Origin: Flavobacteriales bacterium
GTDB taxonomy: Bacteria > Bacteroidota > Bacteroidia > Flavobacteriales > Flavobacteriaceae
Assembly: GCA_003331305.1 (NCBI GenBank)
Contig: QOQB01000003.1
Location: 111,462 to 175,461, forward strand
Direction: 5' to 3'
DNA: 64,000 nucleotides
Below are positions 47,262 to 55,875 of the stretch, in pieces. Made by a program: the position numbers and the translations under genes. Position 1 is the first letter of the stretch. Each line of letters opens with the position of its first letter. The notes beneath the pieces were generated by a model. That model saw nothing but the letters and a program-made list of their open reading frames with translations, made no database searches and was not told the origin of the DNA.

Positions 47262-49699
47262 AATCGTGCGCTAAGCTTTACGTTGAACACGCGGGGCGTC
47301 ATGTAGTTAGGAATGGCAAACTGGCGTTGGGTATAGACATCTCTGACCCAGGTGTTTGTGATGGCATTTTGTACGTCAAACACATTAATAATTTCGACAC
47401 CAATTTGCAATTCATCAAAAGTGCGAAAAGTGTTTTTAAAACGCGTATCGTCTTTAATCACATACAAAAACCCAATATCAGCACGTTTGTAGTCGCGAAG
47501 TCTATTTTGATAGTCATATGCGTCAGCATAACTTGGCGATCCGCCTGGCAAGCCAGTATTGTACACCAAATTCAGGTTCATTTTCAAAAATGGCATCCGT
47601 GGGACATAGTCTTGAAAAAGCATCGCAAATTTTAGTCTTTGGTCGGTTGGGCGATCAATGTTCCCTTTATCGCTTTGGTTTTCTTCAGCTTTTAAAAGTC
47701 CCAAGCTTATCCATGATTCTGTCCCTGGAACAAACTCACCATTTAAGCGCGCATCTAACCCATACACCCACGCCTTGGTATCGTTATTGGCTGAATAACG
47801 TATTCGCACATTTTCCAGTGTATATGGGTTTACGTCCCATAAATACTTGTAGTAAGCTGCTGCTTGAAACACAAAAGGCCTACCCCAGAGCGAAAACTTT
47901 CGATCATGACTTGAGACAACATGGATTGACTGCTGCGGTTTTACGTCTGGATTGATATTTCCGTTTCTGTTTCTTAATTCCCGGTAAAATGGAGCTTGTG
48001 TATAGCTTCCAAGCGATAAGCGTGATACCACATTTGGATTTTTTACAGGCTGTAAACTCAACTGAAAACGTGGACTAAAAAAAGTACTTCCAGAGTTGTT
48101 GAAATTTGTCAATTTCCAATGATGTAAACGAACTCCTGCAGAAATCCAAGCTACATTATTGGCCATTAAAAAGCGATTATTCCATTGTAAATAGCCAGAA
48201 ATTCTATTAAGCGTACTTTGTTGCGTTGCCCTAATGTTATTGAACAACACCAATGGTCCGACAAATGGATCATATGGCTGGTTTTTTTTTGCCTCAAGTG
48301 CTGGAGGACGAATAGAGAACCCAGCAGAATCAACCTTTTCCCATTCTACTATACGGTCGCGAATGTCTTCTGACTTAAGTTGAATTCCCCAGCGTAATTC
48401 ATGTTTTTCCCCAACATGTTTTCCTGCAATATCAATGGAACTAATTAATGCATCAAAATCGTTTCTGCCATGGGTATGTTGGCTTCCAACGCCTTCTGCA
48501 AAGGAGATTTCTCCCAAGTCTTCTGATCCAATTTCAGCATTAGGAGACCCCAATAAGTATTGCGCCAGTATGTCAAAATACTCTTGTTCTTTGGTGTGAT
48601 AGACTGAAGTAGTTAGGGTGTATTGCGTTTTTTTATTGGGCTCGTATGTAGTTTTAAGTGCACCTAAATAGGTTTGATATACATCTTTTTCTTCGCCGCT
48701 GTAATACACGATGAGCGATCGAGGGTCAGCTATTGTTCCAAAATTGGTTTTTCTTGTTTGCGGCGCGTAATTGTAATCATTTTTAGATATAGATCCTAAA
48801 AACTGAAACTTCCAAGACTCCTGTTTTTGAAAAGTGACAAAGGTTTGTATATCAGCAAAAGAAGGTTGAAATTGGGCGCTCGTTTCTTTCTGATTTACAA
48901 GAAGTTGATTGTCACGAAAGCGAGCCCCAAAAATAGCAGAGATGTTATTTTTTACAGTGCTGTGGCTTATACTTCCACCAAGCAAACTTGCTTCAACACT
49001 TGTTTCTGATTTTGCGGGGGTTTTATAAGTGATGTCTAAAACGGAGGAAAGCTTATCTCCATAGCTAGCCTCAAACCCGCCGGCTTTAAAGGCAACATGC
49101 TGTATGAGATCTGGATTGAGAAAGCTCAGGCCCTCTTGTTGTCCAGCTCTGATAAGTGTGGGGCGGTAAACTTCAATTCCATTAACATATACCAAGTTTT
49201 CATCATAATTTCCACCTCTTACAGCATATTGTGTACTTAGCTCATTATTGGAATTTACACCTGGTAAACTCAACAGTAGGTTTTCAACTCCTGCGTTGGC
49301 TCCTGTGATAGTCCGAATAGTTTTGGGCGATAGCACTGTAACGCCACGAACAGTTGCTGATCTATTGCCTTGCACAATAACTTCACCAATTTGTTCAGTT
49401 TTGGTGTTCATCACAGGATGAAGTTCATTAGATGTATTGGGCTCTAGGTTTATGGATATGGTTACAACTTTATGTGAAATATGAGAAAATGTGATTTCAA
49501 TCTGCTTGGTTGAAGGAATAGTAAGCTGATAAAAACCGTTTTCATTTGTGGTAGTCCCGATGTTAAGACTTGTAGTGATGCTCACAAACGGGATGGGCTG
49601 TTGGCTGTCATTGGTAACGACTCCCTGAATGCTAGCATTTTGGGCAACTATTCCTAACGAGCTTAACCAAAGCAACACTACTACAATACGTCTATTCAT
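47258..49699 (-). CDS. TonB-dependent outer-membrane receptor with carboxypeptidase-like N-terminal domain
   Basis: 813 residues with a signal peptide (VVVLLWLSSLGIVAQ). A carboxypeptidase-regulatory-like beta-sandwich follows (SIQGVVTNDSQQPIPFVSI). The plug domain contains GVENLLLSLPGVNS and YAVRGGNYDENLVYVNGI. The remaining ~550 residues are the 22-strand barrel, ending in FNVKLSARF with a terminal aromatic. Not SusC-like in length and without a SusD partner. The start overlaps the M23 peptidase gene by four bases. Ligand unknown. Confidence 0.9.
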   Translation of the reverse strand: MNRRIVVVLLWLSSLGIVAQNASIQGVVTNDSQQPIPFVSITTSLNIGTTTNENGFYQLTIPSTKQIEITFSHISHKVVTISINLEPNTSNELHPVMNTKTEQIGEVIVQGNRSATVRGVTVLSPKTIRTITGANAGVENLLLSLPGVNSNNELSTQYAVRGGNYDENLVYVNGIEVYRPTLIRAGQQEGLSFLNPDLIQHVAFKAGGFEASYGDKLSSVLDITYKTPAKSETSVEASLLGGSISHSTVKNNISAIFGARFRDNQLLVNQKETSAQFQPSFADIQTFVTFQKQESWKFQFLGSISKNDYNYAPQTRKTNFGTIADPRSLIVYYSGEEKDVYQTYLGALKTTYEPNKKTQYTLTTSVYHTKEQEYFDILAQYLLGSPNAEIGSEDLGEISFAEGVGSQHTHGRNDFDALISSIDIAGKHVGEKHELRWGIQLKSEDIRDRIVEWEKVDSAGFSIRPPALEAKKNQPYDPFVGPLVLFNNIRATQQSTLNRISGYLQWNNRFLMANNVAWISAGVRLHHWKLTNFNNSGSTFFSPRFQLSLQPVKNPNVVSRLSLGSYTQAPFYRELRNRNGNINPDVKPQQSIHVVSSHDRKFSLWGRPFVFQAAAYYKYLWDVNPYTLENVRIRYSANNDTKAWVYGLDARLNGEFVPGTESWISLGLLKAEENQSDKGNIDRPTDQRLKFAMLFQDYVPRMPFLKMNLNLVYNTGLPGGSPSYADAYDYQNRLRDYKRADIGFLYVIKDDTRFKNTFRTFDELQIGVEIINVFDVQNAITNTWVRDVYTQRQFAIPNYMTPRVFNVKLSARF

Positions 49700-51351
49700 T
49701 CTTTACGGTAAAACGTTGCTTCAAATGTAGTATTGTTACCCGCTTTATCCCAAACAATTAGCTTTAATTTATGCTTTACTTGCGAAAGTTTTATAGGATC
49801 TTTAAATCGAAACGTAAGCTCATTCTTTTTTTGTTCATACTCAAACAATACCCATTTGCCGTTTAGTAATCCCTCAAAACGATCAATACCTGAACCTAAA
49901 TCCCTAATGGTAAAACGAATATCCTTCTCTAGTGAAATCCATCTGTTGTTAATTTTTTTTTGATCTGTTATTGTAGGGGGGATGGTATCTTGGAGTACCG
50001 CAATTGCTCCAGTGCTTTTCAGTTTTGCGGTAAAATTCCCATTGCGGTTTCTTTTGGCTATAAATCCCCAGCGGTTAGCTTTCTTGAGGGCGAGATATTC
50101 TCCGTGCAGCGTATCTCTTTTTTCAAGTGTAATTTTATAAGGCTTGTTAAAATATGCGTAGGGATTTTCAATTTTTAGGGTATCGCTGTCCATAAAAATA
50201 TCAAGTGGCATAGTGTTGCTAAAAGATTTGGCATCAAAGTAAAGTTGAACGTCATCGAATTCAAAAAGATAATCTCTTTTGGGATCAATAGCTTTTCCTT
50301 TGTGTGGAGGTTTTTTTTGTACCCAAACCTCTTCTTTTTTTCCAATAATTGGGACAGCTAAATAGGTGTTGTTTCCTGCTACATCCCTTAGGATTACATT
50401 ATACCTATAGTTCATTCCTTCTTGAATTTCAACCAATCCATTTTCTGAAAAGTCCACTAAGTCTACCGGGAAAGTAAATGGGTTAAAAAGACGCATTACT
50501 TTCTTTTTTGTATCCACGTAATGCTCATAATCTATCAGTTTGTGCATTTCAGTGGTGTCGTCAAACGACAGCGTATCAAAACGCACATGAAAGCGATCAA
50601 TTCCATTAAGATTTGCCAAAACCTCAAAAGTTCCATTTTTGTTGTAAGATCCGTCTTGTCGATCAAATTGCTCAAGTCCAAAACCTATTTTACCAATAGC
50701 AACTACAGGGTCAGCTACGTAAAGGCTGTCGTTTTTTTGGGTAATACTTAGTTGTATTTTTTCTTCTGATTGATTCACAATACCATCAATGGGATATGCA
50801 TATACCTGCTTGACAACAGGTTTTCTAGTATCTGAAATATAAACACCGTCAAGCAACGGATTAAATGGAATTTGGTTTGCGCTAGTGCGAAGTTCAAAAT
50901 GCAAATGAGGCCCAAAAGAAGATCCTGTATTGCCCGAATAACCAATAACCTCTCCTTTCACAACAGGAATGTCGCTAGGTTCCGGGTAAAAATTGATTGT
51001 ATAACTTTTTTGTTTATATTGTTTTTTTCGCACTGTAGGTACAATTTTCTCACTGTACCGTTTTAAATGTGCATACACGCTGGTAGTTCCATTGGGATGG
51101 TTGATGTATAGTGCTTTTCCGTATCCTCCTTGTTGAATTTTTATTCGAGACACGTAACCGTTTGCTACGGCGCGCAAAGGTAAACCTTCTTTGCTTTGCG
51201 TTCTTATATCGATTCCAGCATGAAAGTGTGTTCCCCGTAATTCTGCAAAAGTCCCTGACAGTTGTATGGGAATATCTACTGGCGATTGGTAGTATTGTGC
51301 CGTGGAAAGCCAACAACAGAAGATGCTACTGAGTAAGATTATGCGGTTCAT
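49696..51351 (-). CDS. M23-family metallopeptidase
   Basis: 551 residues with a signal peptide (IILLSSIFCCWLSTA). The lysostaphin-type domain comes first: HFHAGIDIRTQSK with the first zinc His/Asp, and GSSFGPHLHFELR with the HxH. It would cleave peptidoglycan cross-links or another peptide in the envelope. The ~350 residues after it are beta-rich, of unknown role. Four-base overlap (ATGA) with the downstream TonB-dependent receptor indicates coupled translation. Promoter element 51357-51364 ends five bases before the ATG. Confidence 0.92.
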   Translation of the reverse strand: MNRIILLSSIFCCWLSTAQYYQSPVDIPIQLSGTFAELRGTHFHAGIDIRTQSKEGLPLRAVANGYVSRIKIQQGGYGKALYINHPNGTTSVYAHLKRYSEKIVPTVRKKQYKQKSYTINFYPEPSDIPVVKGEVIGYSGNTGSSFGPHLHFELRTSANQIPFNPLLDGVYISDTRKPVVKQVYAYPIDGIVNQSEEKIQLSITQKNDSLYVADPVVAIGKIGFGLEQFDRQDGSYNKNGTFEVLANLNGIDRFHVRFDTLSFDDTTEMHKLIDYEHYVDTKKKVMRLFNPFTFPVDLVDFSENGLVEIQEGMNYRYNVILRDVAGNNTYLAVPIIGKKEEVWVQKKPPHKGKAIDPKRDYLFEFDDVQLYFDAKSFSNTMPLDIFMDSDTLKIENPYAYFNKPYKITLEKRDTLHGEYLALKKANRWGFIAKRNRNGNFTAKLKSTGAIAVLQDTIPPTITDQKKINNRWISLEKDIRFTIRDLGSGIDRFEGLLNGKWVLFEYEQKKNELTFRFKDPIKLSQVKHKLKLIVWDKAGNNTTFEATFYRKE

Positions 51352-51356
51352 AAAAA

Positions 51357-51364
51357 CAAATGTA
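51357..51364 (-). promoter_or_regulatory. -7 promoter element of the M23 peptidase/TonB receptor operon
   Basis: TACATTTG on the minus strand, five bases before the ATG at 51351. Confidence 0.55.
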
Positions 51365-51397
51365 CAGCATTCTTGAACAAAGCTTATTTAGCATTAC

Positions 51398-51428
51398 TTG
51401 TAAAAATGTGATAGCTTAGGTACATTTG
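51398..51428 (+). promoter_or_regulatory. Complete Bacteroidota-type promoter of the zapA operon
   Basis: TTG at 51398-51400 (-33) and TACATTTG at 51421-51428 (-7) have centres about 26 bases apart. It drives the coiled-coil gene at 51446 and zapA, possibly also the 6S RNA. Confidence 0.65.
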
Positions 51429-51445
51429 AGTTGAATTTCATCTTT

Positions 51446-51742
51446 ATGGAAACAGTAGAACATTTAGAGCAGTTAGAAAGCCAATTATACGAATTGATAG
51501 ATCGTTTTCAGGCAATGGAGCAGAAAAATCAAGCACTCGAAAAAGCATTATCAGAGACCACAAATAAACTGGAAAAGAAACATGAGGTATCGCGTAATTG
51601 GCAAGAAAAATATGATGCGCTAAAATCTGCTCAAGGAATTAATACTGGAGATATGGCTGCAAAAAAACGTGCACTCCATCATATCGATGCCTTAATTAAT
51701 GAAGTTGATGCATGCATTGCGCAACTTGAAATCGGAGACTAA
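51446..51742 (+). CDS. Small coiled-coil protein upstream of ZapA
   Basis: 98 residues, mainly one long heptad helix: VEHLEQLESQLYELIDRF, then ALEKALSETTNKLEKKHEV, with a second helix HHIDALINEVDACIAQLE at the C-terminus. No signal peptide. It shares its last base with the zapA ATG, so the two are coupled. By position and form it resembles a ZapB-like division accessory, but this is inference and not recognised sequence. ATG 51446 is preferred over an upstream TTG because it lies 17 bases after the promoter. Confidence 0.75.
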   Translation: METVEHLEQLESQLYELIDRFQAMEQKNQALEKALSETTNKLEKKHEVSRNWQEKYDALKSAQGINTGDMAAKKRALHHIDALINEVDACIAQLEIGD

Positions 51743-52026
51743 TGCAGAAAATTAAATTATCTATAGCAGATAGAGTATATCCGCTGAGTGTTCCTGAGGG
51801 TGAGGAATCAATCTTACGAGAAGCCGCAAAAAGTATAAACACCATGATGGAACATTTTGAAAAGAATTACGCAGTGAAGGATAAACAAGATGTATTGGCC
51901 ATGTGCGCTTTACAAATTGCAGTTCAGGCAAGTAAAGACAAAGATGTAACAGCTAACAAACAGATTGAGATTCAGAAAAAAGTTGTACATTTAAAAAAGT
52001 ATTTGGAGGCACAATTGCCTTCTTAA
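51742..52026 (+). CDS. zapA: Cell division protein ZapA
   Basis: 94 residues. The N-terminal beta-hairpin (KIKLSIADRVYPLSV) followed by EEXXLREAAKSIN-like ILREAAKSINTMME and a long dimerising helix (LAMCALQIAVQ) is the ZapA pattern. ZapA binds FtsZ filaments and bundles the Z-ring. Short form, as usual in Bacteroidota. Followed directly by the predicted 6S RNA. Confidence 0.92.
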   Translation: MQKIKLSIADRVYPLSVPEGEESILREAAKSINTMMEHFEKNYAVKDKQDVLAMCALQIAVQASKDKDVTANKQIEIQKKVVHLKKYLEAQLPS

Positions 52027-52028
52027 TG

Positions 52029-52195
52029 CCCAGCCTACATCAGGTATATTTTTTGATAAACTCAACGCTAATTTAATTCGAAGAGGTGAGTTTTGAGTGC
52101 TAAAGCATGCCGCATTTGCGGACCCTTGAACACTCAGGTAGCCTCAAACCTGTTTATTTCGAGTTTATGCAAAACTTACCAGGTGTAGGTTTTTT
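52029..52195 (+). ncRNA. ssrS: 6S RNA (ssrS), flavobacterial type
   Basis: About 165 bases directly after zapA, the classical site of 6S RNA. It folds as a long interrupted hairpin. The closing stem CCTACATC (52034-52041) pairs with GGTGTAGG (52182-52189). Next come AGGTA with TTACC, then AAACTC with GAGTTT. A central bubble region is followed by the terminal arm TGAGTG/CACTCA and a CCGC/GCGG hairpin. The transcript ends with GTAGG and six Ts (52190-52195), an intrinsic terminator. 6S RNA mimics an open promoter and binds the RNA polymerase holoenzyme. The often-adjacent ribonuclease Y gene is absent here. No open frame is present. Confidence 0.85.
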
Positions 52196-53084
52196 AGTAA
52201 TTCGTTGGAAGCTTGTTCTGTTCAAATAGTTTGTGAATCCATAAAATCACAACGCCAAATCCAACTGCAGAAATAATCAAAATCACGTTTTGCAACCCCG
52301 TCACGCTGAACGATAATTTGACCAGAATGGTGGAAATTACAAAACCTGAATTGCGTATTACTTTGTTAAATTTATCTGTGTGTGCAAATGAAAACAACAC
52401 CAATAGTACATCTACTAAAATGAGCACTGTGAAAAAATCATCGAAAAAAACAGCGTTAATATCTAGCCCTTTTTTTAATCCTGATTGTAATTCAGTTATA
52501 TGAATTGCCCAGTCAATTACATTATATAACGCAATGACAATAAAGACAGGCACCAATAATACGGCCAGTGCTTTTTTAAACTTTACAAACTGAATTAATT
52601 CAGGTCTAGTTTCGGTTAACTTTAATAGCTTCCTAACGCGAAACTTATTCATTTTATAAAATAAATGGATAAGTAAAAACAATATAATGGTGGCAATGAT
52701 GTCATAAATAAATTGAAGGTTTTGGGTGTTTTCAAACCAATTTCCTTCAAGAGATATGTTAGATAAATCTTTATACAATCGCCTAATGACTATAAGCATG
52801 ATTATTTCGTACTGTTTTCCAATGTAAATAGTCATGGACTTTGGTAAATAGTATATTAACAAATACACCTCGTAGATAAGAATAAATGAAAATGGGGTGT
52901 AGATTGCAGAAATGGGATTGGTAAATAATTCCCCTGAAAATGTAGAGTCTAAAATATTTAATTCGTTTAGCGCGATGATGGCCAAATGAAGGACAAAACT
53001 TATAATTGCAATGTTTATAATAATTTTTTCACTAAACTTTTTGGTCTTTTCGTCCAAAAGCTTGGCATATAGCAGCTGAAACAT
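52194..53084 (-). CDS. Uncharacterised multi-pass membrane protein
   Basis: 296 residues with about six or seven hydrophobic segments. A lone segment (about 22-40) is followed by ones near 60-80, 95-105, 125-145, 170-190, 215-235, 245-262 and 265-285. No pore, kinase or transporter motif I recognise. The layout recalls conserved flavobacterial membrane proteins of unknown role. The stop is opposite the terminator of the 6S RNA, so the two converge. AT-richer than the upstream core genes. Gap of 97 bases to the cupin gene. Confidence 0.6.
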   Translation of the reverse strand: MFQLLYAKLLDEKTKKFSEKIIINIAIISFVLHLAIIALNELNILDSTFSGELFTNPISAIYTPFSFILIYEVYLLIYYLPKSMTIYIGKQYEIIMLIVIRRLYKDLSNISLEGNWFENTQNLQFIYDIIATIILFLLIHLFYKMNKFRVRKLLKLTETRPELIQFVKFKKALAVLLVPVFIVIALYNVIDWAIHITELQSGLKKGLDINAVFFDDFFTVLILVDVLLVLFSFAHTDKFNKVIRNSGFVISTILVKLSFSVTGLQNVILIISAVGFGVVILWIHKLFEQNKLPTNY

Positions 53085-53137
53085 GTAGTTAAAATTTTCT
53101 TCAAGATATAAATTTTATCAAAAATTGACCGAATTTA

Positions 53138-53170
53138 TTTGTACTTCGCACACAGTGCAGGTTATATTTG
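53138..53170 (+). promoter_or_regulatory. Complete Bacteroidota-type promoter of the cupin gene
   Basis: TTTG (53138-53141, -33) and TATATTTG (53163-53170, -7) with about 26 bases between centres. Eleven bases before the ATG at 53182. Confidence 0.65.
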
Positions 53171-53181
53171 TAAAAAAATAG

Positions 53182-53664
53182 ATGCACACTTTTGAAGAAA
53201 TAAAAACTCATATTGAAGCCCTTGGCTTTAATGTTGTTTCGCATGATTTTGTCCGCCCTTGGGGAGGATTTTTGGTAATTGACGAAATACAAGCACAAGA
53301 CTTTGCAAATGAATTTTTTTCTGGTTTAGATGTTGATTCGCTTCGAATAGGTGGAAAACTAAGCCCCAAAATTTTAATCGTAAAGCCCAAAGCTCGCTTG
53401 TCGTGGCAGTATCATCACCGTCGTGCTGAGATTTGGCGTGTCTATAAAGGTACTGCTGGAATTATTCGCTCTGTAACAGACGATCAAGGCGAAGTAGAAG
53501 TGCTCAAAAAAGGCGATCAAGTACGTTTGCAACAGGGCGAACGTCACCGTTTGGTGGGTTTAACAAGTCTTGCGCTTATAGCTGAAATTTGGCAGCATAC
53601 CGACGCTGAAAACCCCTCAGACGAAGACGATATTGTTCGTGTTTCAGATGATTTTGGAAGGTAA
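53182..53664 (+). CDS. Cupin-fold phosphomannose isomerase-type protein
   Basis: 160 residues with a single cupin barrel like the C-terminal domain of type II mannose-6-phosphate isomerase/GDP-mannose pyrophosphorylase. Metal ligands appear in WQYHHRRAEIWRVYKG and QQGERHRLVGL (His/Glu/His set). Predicted cytosolic. The N-terminal ~50 residues carry FVRPWGGFLVID, the PWG block seen in that family. May make mannose-1/6-phosphate for sugar-nucleotide supply, but substrate is inference. Shares one base with the DinB gene downstream. Confidence 0.75.
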   Translation: MHTFEEIKTHIEALGFNVVSHDFVRPWGGFLVIDEIQAQDFANEFFSGLDVDSLRIGGKLSPKILIVKPKARLSWQYHHRRAEIWRVYKGTAGIIRSVTDDQGEVEVLKKGDQVRLQQGERHRLVGLTSLALIAEIWQHTDAENPSDEDDIVRVSDDFGR

Positions 53665-54158
53665 TGCGCTTTACGGAATCCTTTACACCACTACACGTTA
53701 TTCAGCAGAAACTCGCAAGACTTTCACACGCTGAATTGCATCAGTCTCAGCAGGGTAAGTGGAATATATTGCAACACTTGTATCACTGTTGGATGGTGGA
53801 ACGTGGTGTGTTGGCGTATATAAAGCTCAAAACCCAAGACCCTACCGCTTTGGTTGATGTTTTGGTACAAACGCGTTTAAAATTCACAATCTTTTTTATA
53901 GCCCTCAGGCTAGGGGTTTTAAAAGTTAAAGCACCAGATGTTGTACAGAAATTTCCTAACGAAATGAGTTCAGTTGATTTGCTTGATAAATGGAAAAAGA
54001 CCCGACAAGAAGCCGATGTTTTTTTTGTAAACTTTCCTGATAATCTTGCCCAAAAGGGAGTTTTCAAACACATGTATATTGGAAGGCTGAACAAGGGTTT
54101 GACGCAAAAATTCATTCGCCTCCACTTGCGTCATCATTTGCGCTTAGGTCGCTTATAA
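53664..54158 (+). CDS. DinB-like four-helix protein
   Basis: 164 residues, all-helical, of the DinB/YfiT-like superfamily (putative metal-dependent, thiol-associated). Likely metal-site histidines are in QHLYHCWMVERG and LHLRHHLRLGRL at the C-terminus. DinB-fold enzymes often use bacillithiol or a related thiol; bshC is present in this genome, so that is a reasonable but untested idea. The stop overlaps the convergent outer-membrane protein gene by six bases. Confidence 0.7.
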   Translation: MRFTESFTPLHVIQQKLARLSHAELHQSQQGKWNILQHLYHCWMVERGVLAYIKLKTQDPTALVDVLVQTRLKFTIFFIALRLGVLKVKAPDVVQKFPNEMSSVDLLDKWKKTRQEADVFFVNFPDNLAQKGVFKHMYIGRLNKGLTQKFIRLHLRHHLRLGRL

Positions 54159-55001
54159 TTCGATTAAGTAGCCTAGTGAAAGTAGAATAAAACCAGAATT
54201 TTTGAGTCCTTCCTCGCTTGGCAATGCTTTGGGCGAATTAAATGTATATTCTATTTCTACATCCCAATTTCCAAAGTCAAGCTCAACAGGTATTCCAACC
54301 TCGGTATTCAGTAATTGAAAATAATTTGTATTTACATACTCAAACTGTCTTGGCCTAATAAAAACCAGTTCGCTGACAGTCTGGTTCCCCCAAAAGAATC
54401 CTATTCGTGGGCGTAAAGAAATATCAAATAATTTAGTGTCAAGTATATCAATGGAAATATAGGTGTTGTTTGAAACAAATGTTGAGCTAGCACCCCCAAA
54501 TAAATATCCCAGTGTTAAAGTATTTCTGAACCACTTTTTACGAAAGCTTAGCCCTGCGGTTAGACGGTGGTTGTTTAGATCGGCTACGTCTTGACTGTAG
54601 GATGAATACGAGTACACACCAGATGCTAAAAGTGTTTTTCTCTTATTGAGATAGTTTGAATATCCGCCACTGAGTGTAACAAAATCCCAGGTTGGATTTA
54701 CGCCACTGTAATACCCAGCATTAAGATTTAAAAAGAAATTATCTCCATCTATGTAGCTTATGCTTGGAAACATACTGTACTGATTAACGCCAAAATCACG
54801 CCCAGAAAATAGCGTTTTGTTGTTGTAAATTACTGTAGTGTATAAATAATCTTGCTTTTTCAGTTTGTCAAATAGTTCTAAAACATCTAGACTGTCGGAG
54901 ACAAAAAGATCATCTAAAATGACATCTGCTTCGGATAACTCAACTTCTTGAGCTGTACACAAAGCAGATATCATAACAAAAAGAAGTGTTGCTTTCCGCA
55001 T
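54153..55001 (-). CDS. Predicted outer-membrane beta-barrel protein
   Basis: 282 residues with a signal peptide (ATLLFVMISALCTAQE). After an acidic segment it alternates aromatic and polar strands to the end (SGGYSNYLNKRKTLLASGVY, then SLRPRIGFFWG, ending FILLSLGYLIEL), typical of a small outer-membrane barrel. Not recognised by family. It lies after the Spy-like gene but beyond a terminator (55017-55035). A near-consensus -7, TATATTTA, ends four bases before its ATG, so it may be read on its own. Confidence 0.65.
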   Translation of the reverse strand: MRKATLLFVMISALCTAQEVELSEADVILDDLFVSDSLDVLELFDKLKKQDYLYTTVIYNNKTLFSGRDFGVNQYSMFPSISYIDGDNFFLNLNAGYYSGVNPTWDFVTLSGGYSNYLNKRKTLLASGVYSYSSYSQDVADLNNHRLTAGLSFRKKWFRNTLTLGYLFGGASSTFVSNNTYISIDILDTKLFDISLRPRIGFFWGNQTVSELVFIRPRQFEYVNTNYFQLLNTEVGIPVELDFGNWDVEIEYTFNSPKALPSEEGLKNSGFILLSLGYLIEL

Positions 55002-55016
55002 GTCTTAAATATAAAA

Positions 55017-55035
55017 AAGGGGTCAAAGACCCCTT
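55017..55035 (-). terminator. Intrinsic terminator after the Spy-like gene
   Basis: Perfect 8-base stem AAGGGGTC/GACCCCTT with a three-base loop, followed on the minus strand by a T-run (complement of 55013-55018). It ends the ECF sigma operon. Confidence 0.75.
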
Positions 55036-55040
55036 AAAAT

Positions 55041-55508
55041 TTATCCATTTTTCTTTTTCCGTTCTTTCCAATTTTGCTTCCGCTCTTCAAACTGTTCCTT
55101 TCTCTCTTTCATGTTACGCAGACGATTTTTCATTTGCTTTCGTCGTTGCCTAAGTGCTTGTCTTTGCTCGTCAGTTATAGTTGCACGAAGCTCTTCTTTA
55201 AGAACTTTTATTTCTGCTTTTCTAGCAGCAAGTAAATCTTTTTGAGCATCAGTAAATGTGGCCCTAAGGGCTTCTTGACGTTCTTTTCTATTAAGTTCTT
55301 TATTTTCTAAAATCGCAAGCTGCTCATCGGAAAGACTTGCCTTGAATTCTTCGCGGTTTTGTAGTACGGCTTCTTTTTGTGCTTTAAGCATTTCCAATTG
55401 CTCAGGCGTGTATATTTGTCCCTTTCCTTTCAATTCATTGTCTTGTGCCAGGGCAATTTGCACAATCAAAATGGCTACTATTAGCGAGGTTTTTTTGATG
55501 GTTTTCAT
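55041..55508 (-). CDS. Spy/CpxP-like (LTxxQ) periplasmic protein with a 26-residue repeat
   Basis: 155 residues with a signal peptide (LIVAILIVQIALAQ). Four Q-motifs (TPEQ 34-37, SDEQ 60-63, TDAQ 86-89, TDEQ 112-115) are spaced exactly 26 residues apart, each starting a charged helix; the tail is strongly basic (QRRKQMKNRLR, KERKQNWKERKK). LTxxQ proteins such as Spy and CpxP are periplasmic chaperones or stress sensors. Located behind an ECF sigma factor and a small membrane protein, so likely an envelope-stress effector or sensor. A strong terminator follows its stop. Confidence 0.75.
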   Translation of the reverse strand: MKTIKKTSLIVAILIVQIALAQDNELKGKGQIYTPEQLEMLKAQKEAVLQNREEFKASLSDEQLAILENKELNRKERQEALRATFTDAQKDLLAARKAEIKVLKEELRATITDEQRQALRQRRKQMKNRLRNMKERKEQFEERKQNWKERKKKNG

Positions 55509-55563
55509 ATTATTTATTTTTTGTGTTTGTTGTTTAGACCTTAGCTTTTATAAATAGTTTTGA

Positions 55564-55875
55564 TTAGACGTCGTTTAAAACAAAATTCTCATCAAACCAT
55601 TGATCAAATTCATCTTCAGAGACATCTAATGATTCAATGGTAAGCTGTTCAAACGAATCACTGGGTGTATCAAATAGGCTAATGGAAAATCCACCGATGG
55701 CTAGTATAAATGAAGCAGCAACAGCTAGGAGACTTTTTCTCCAATTAGACATAACCGTTTTTTGCATTTCTGTTTGGCCCTCTATAAATATGAGCATTTC
55801 ATTTTTAGAATGTTCTATATAGCCTTTGGGTGTTTTATATCCCAATTGTTCTTTATGTACATGTTCCTTTTTCAT
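55564..55875 (-). CDS. Short single-pass membrane protein, putative anti-sigma factor
   Basis: 103 residues. Cytosolic N-terminal part of about 46 residues (KKEHVHKEQLGYKTPKGYIE), one membrane helix (about 48-66, SLLAVAASFILAIGG) and an acidic outer tail of ~35 residues. No zinc-binding anti-sigma motif (HxxxCxxC). Position, topology and the four-base overlap with the ECF sigma gene suggest an anti-sigma or regulator of it; this is inference. Confidence 0.6.
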   Translation of the reverse strand: MKKEHVHKEQLGYKTPKGYIEHSKNEMLIFIEGQTEMQKTVMSNWRKSLLAVAASFILAIGGFSISLFDTPSDSFEQLTIESLDVSEDEFDQWFDENFVLNDV

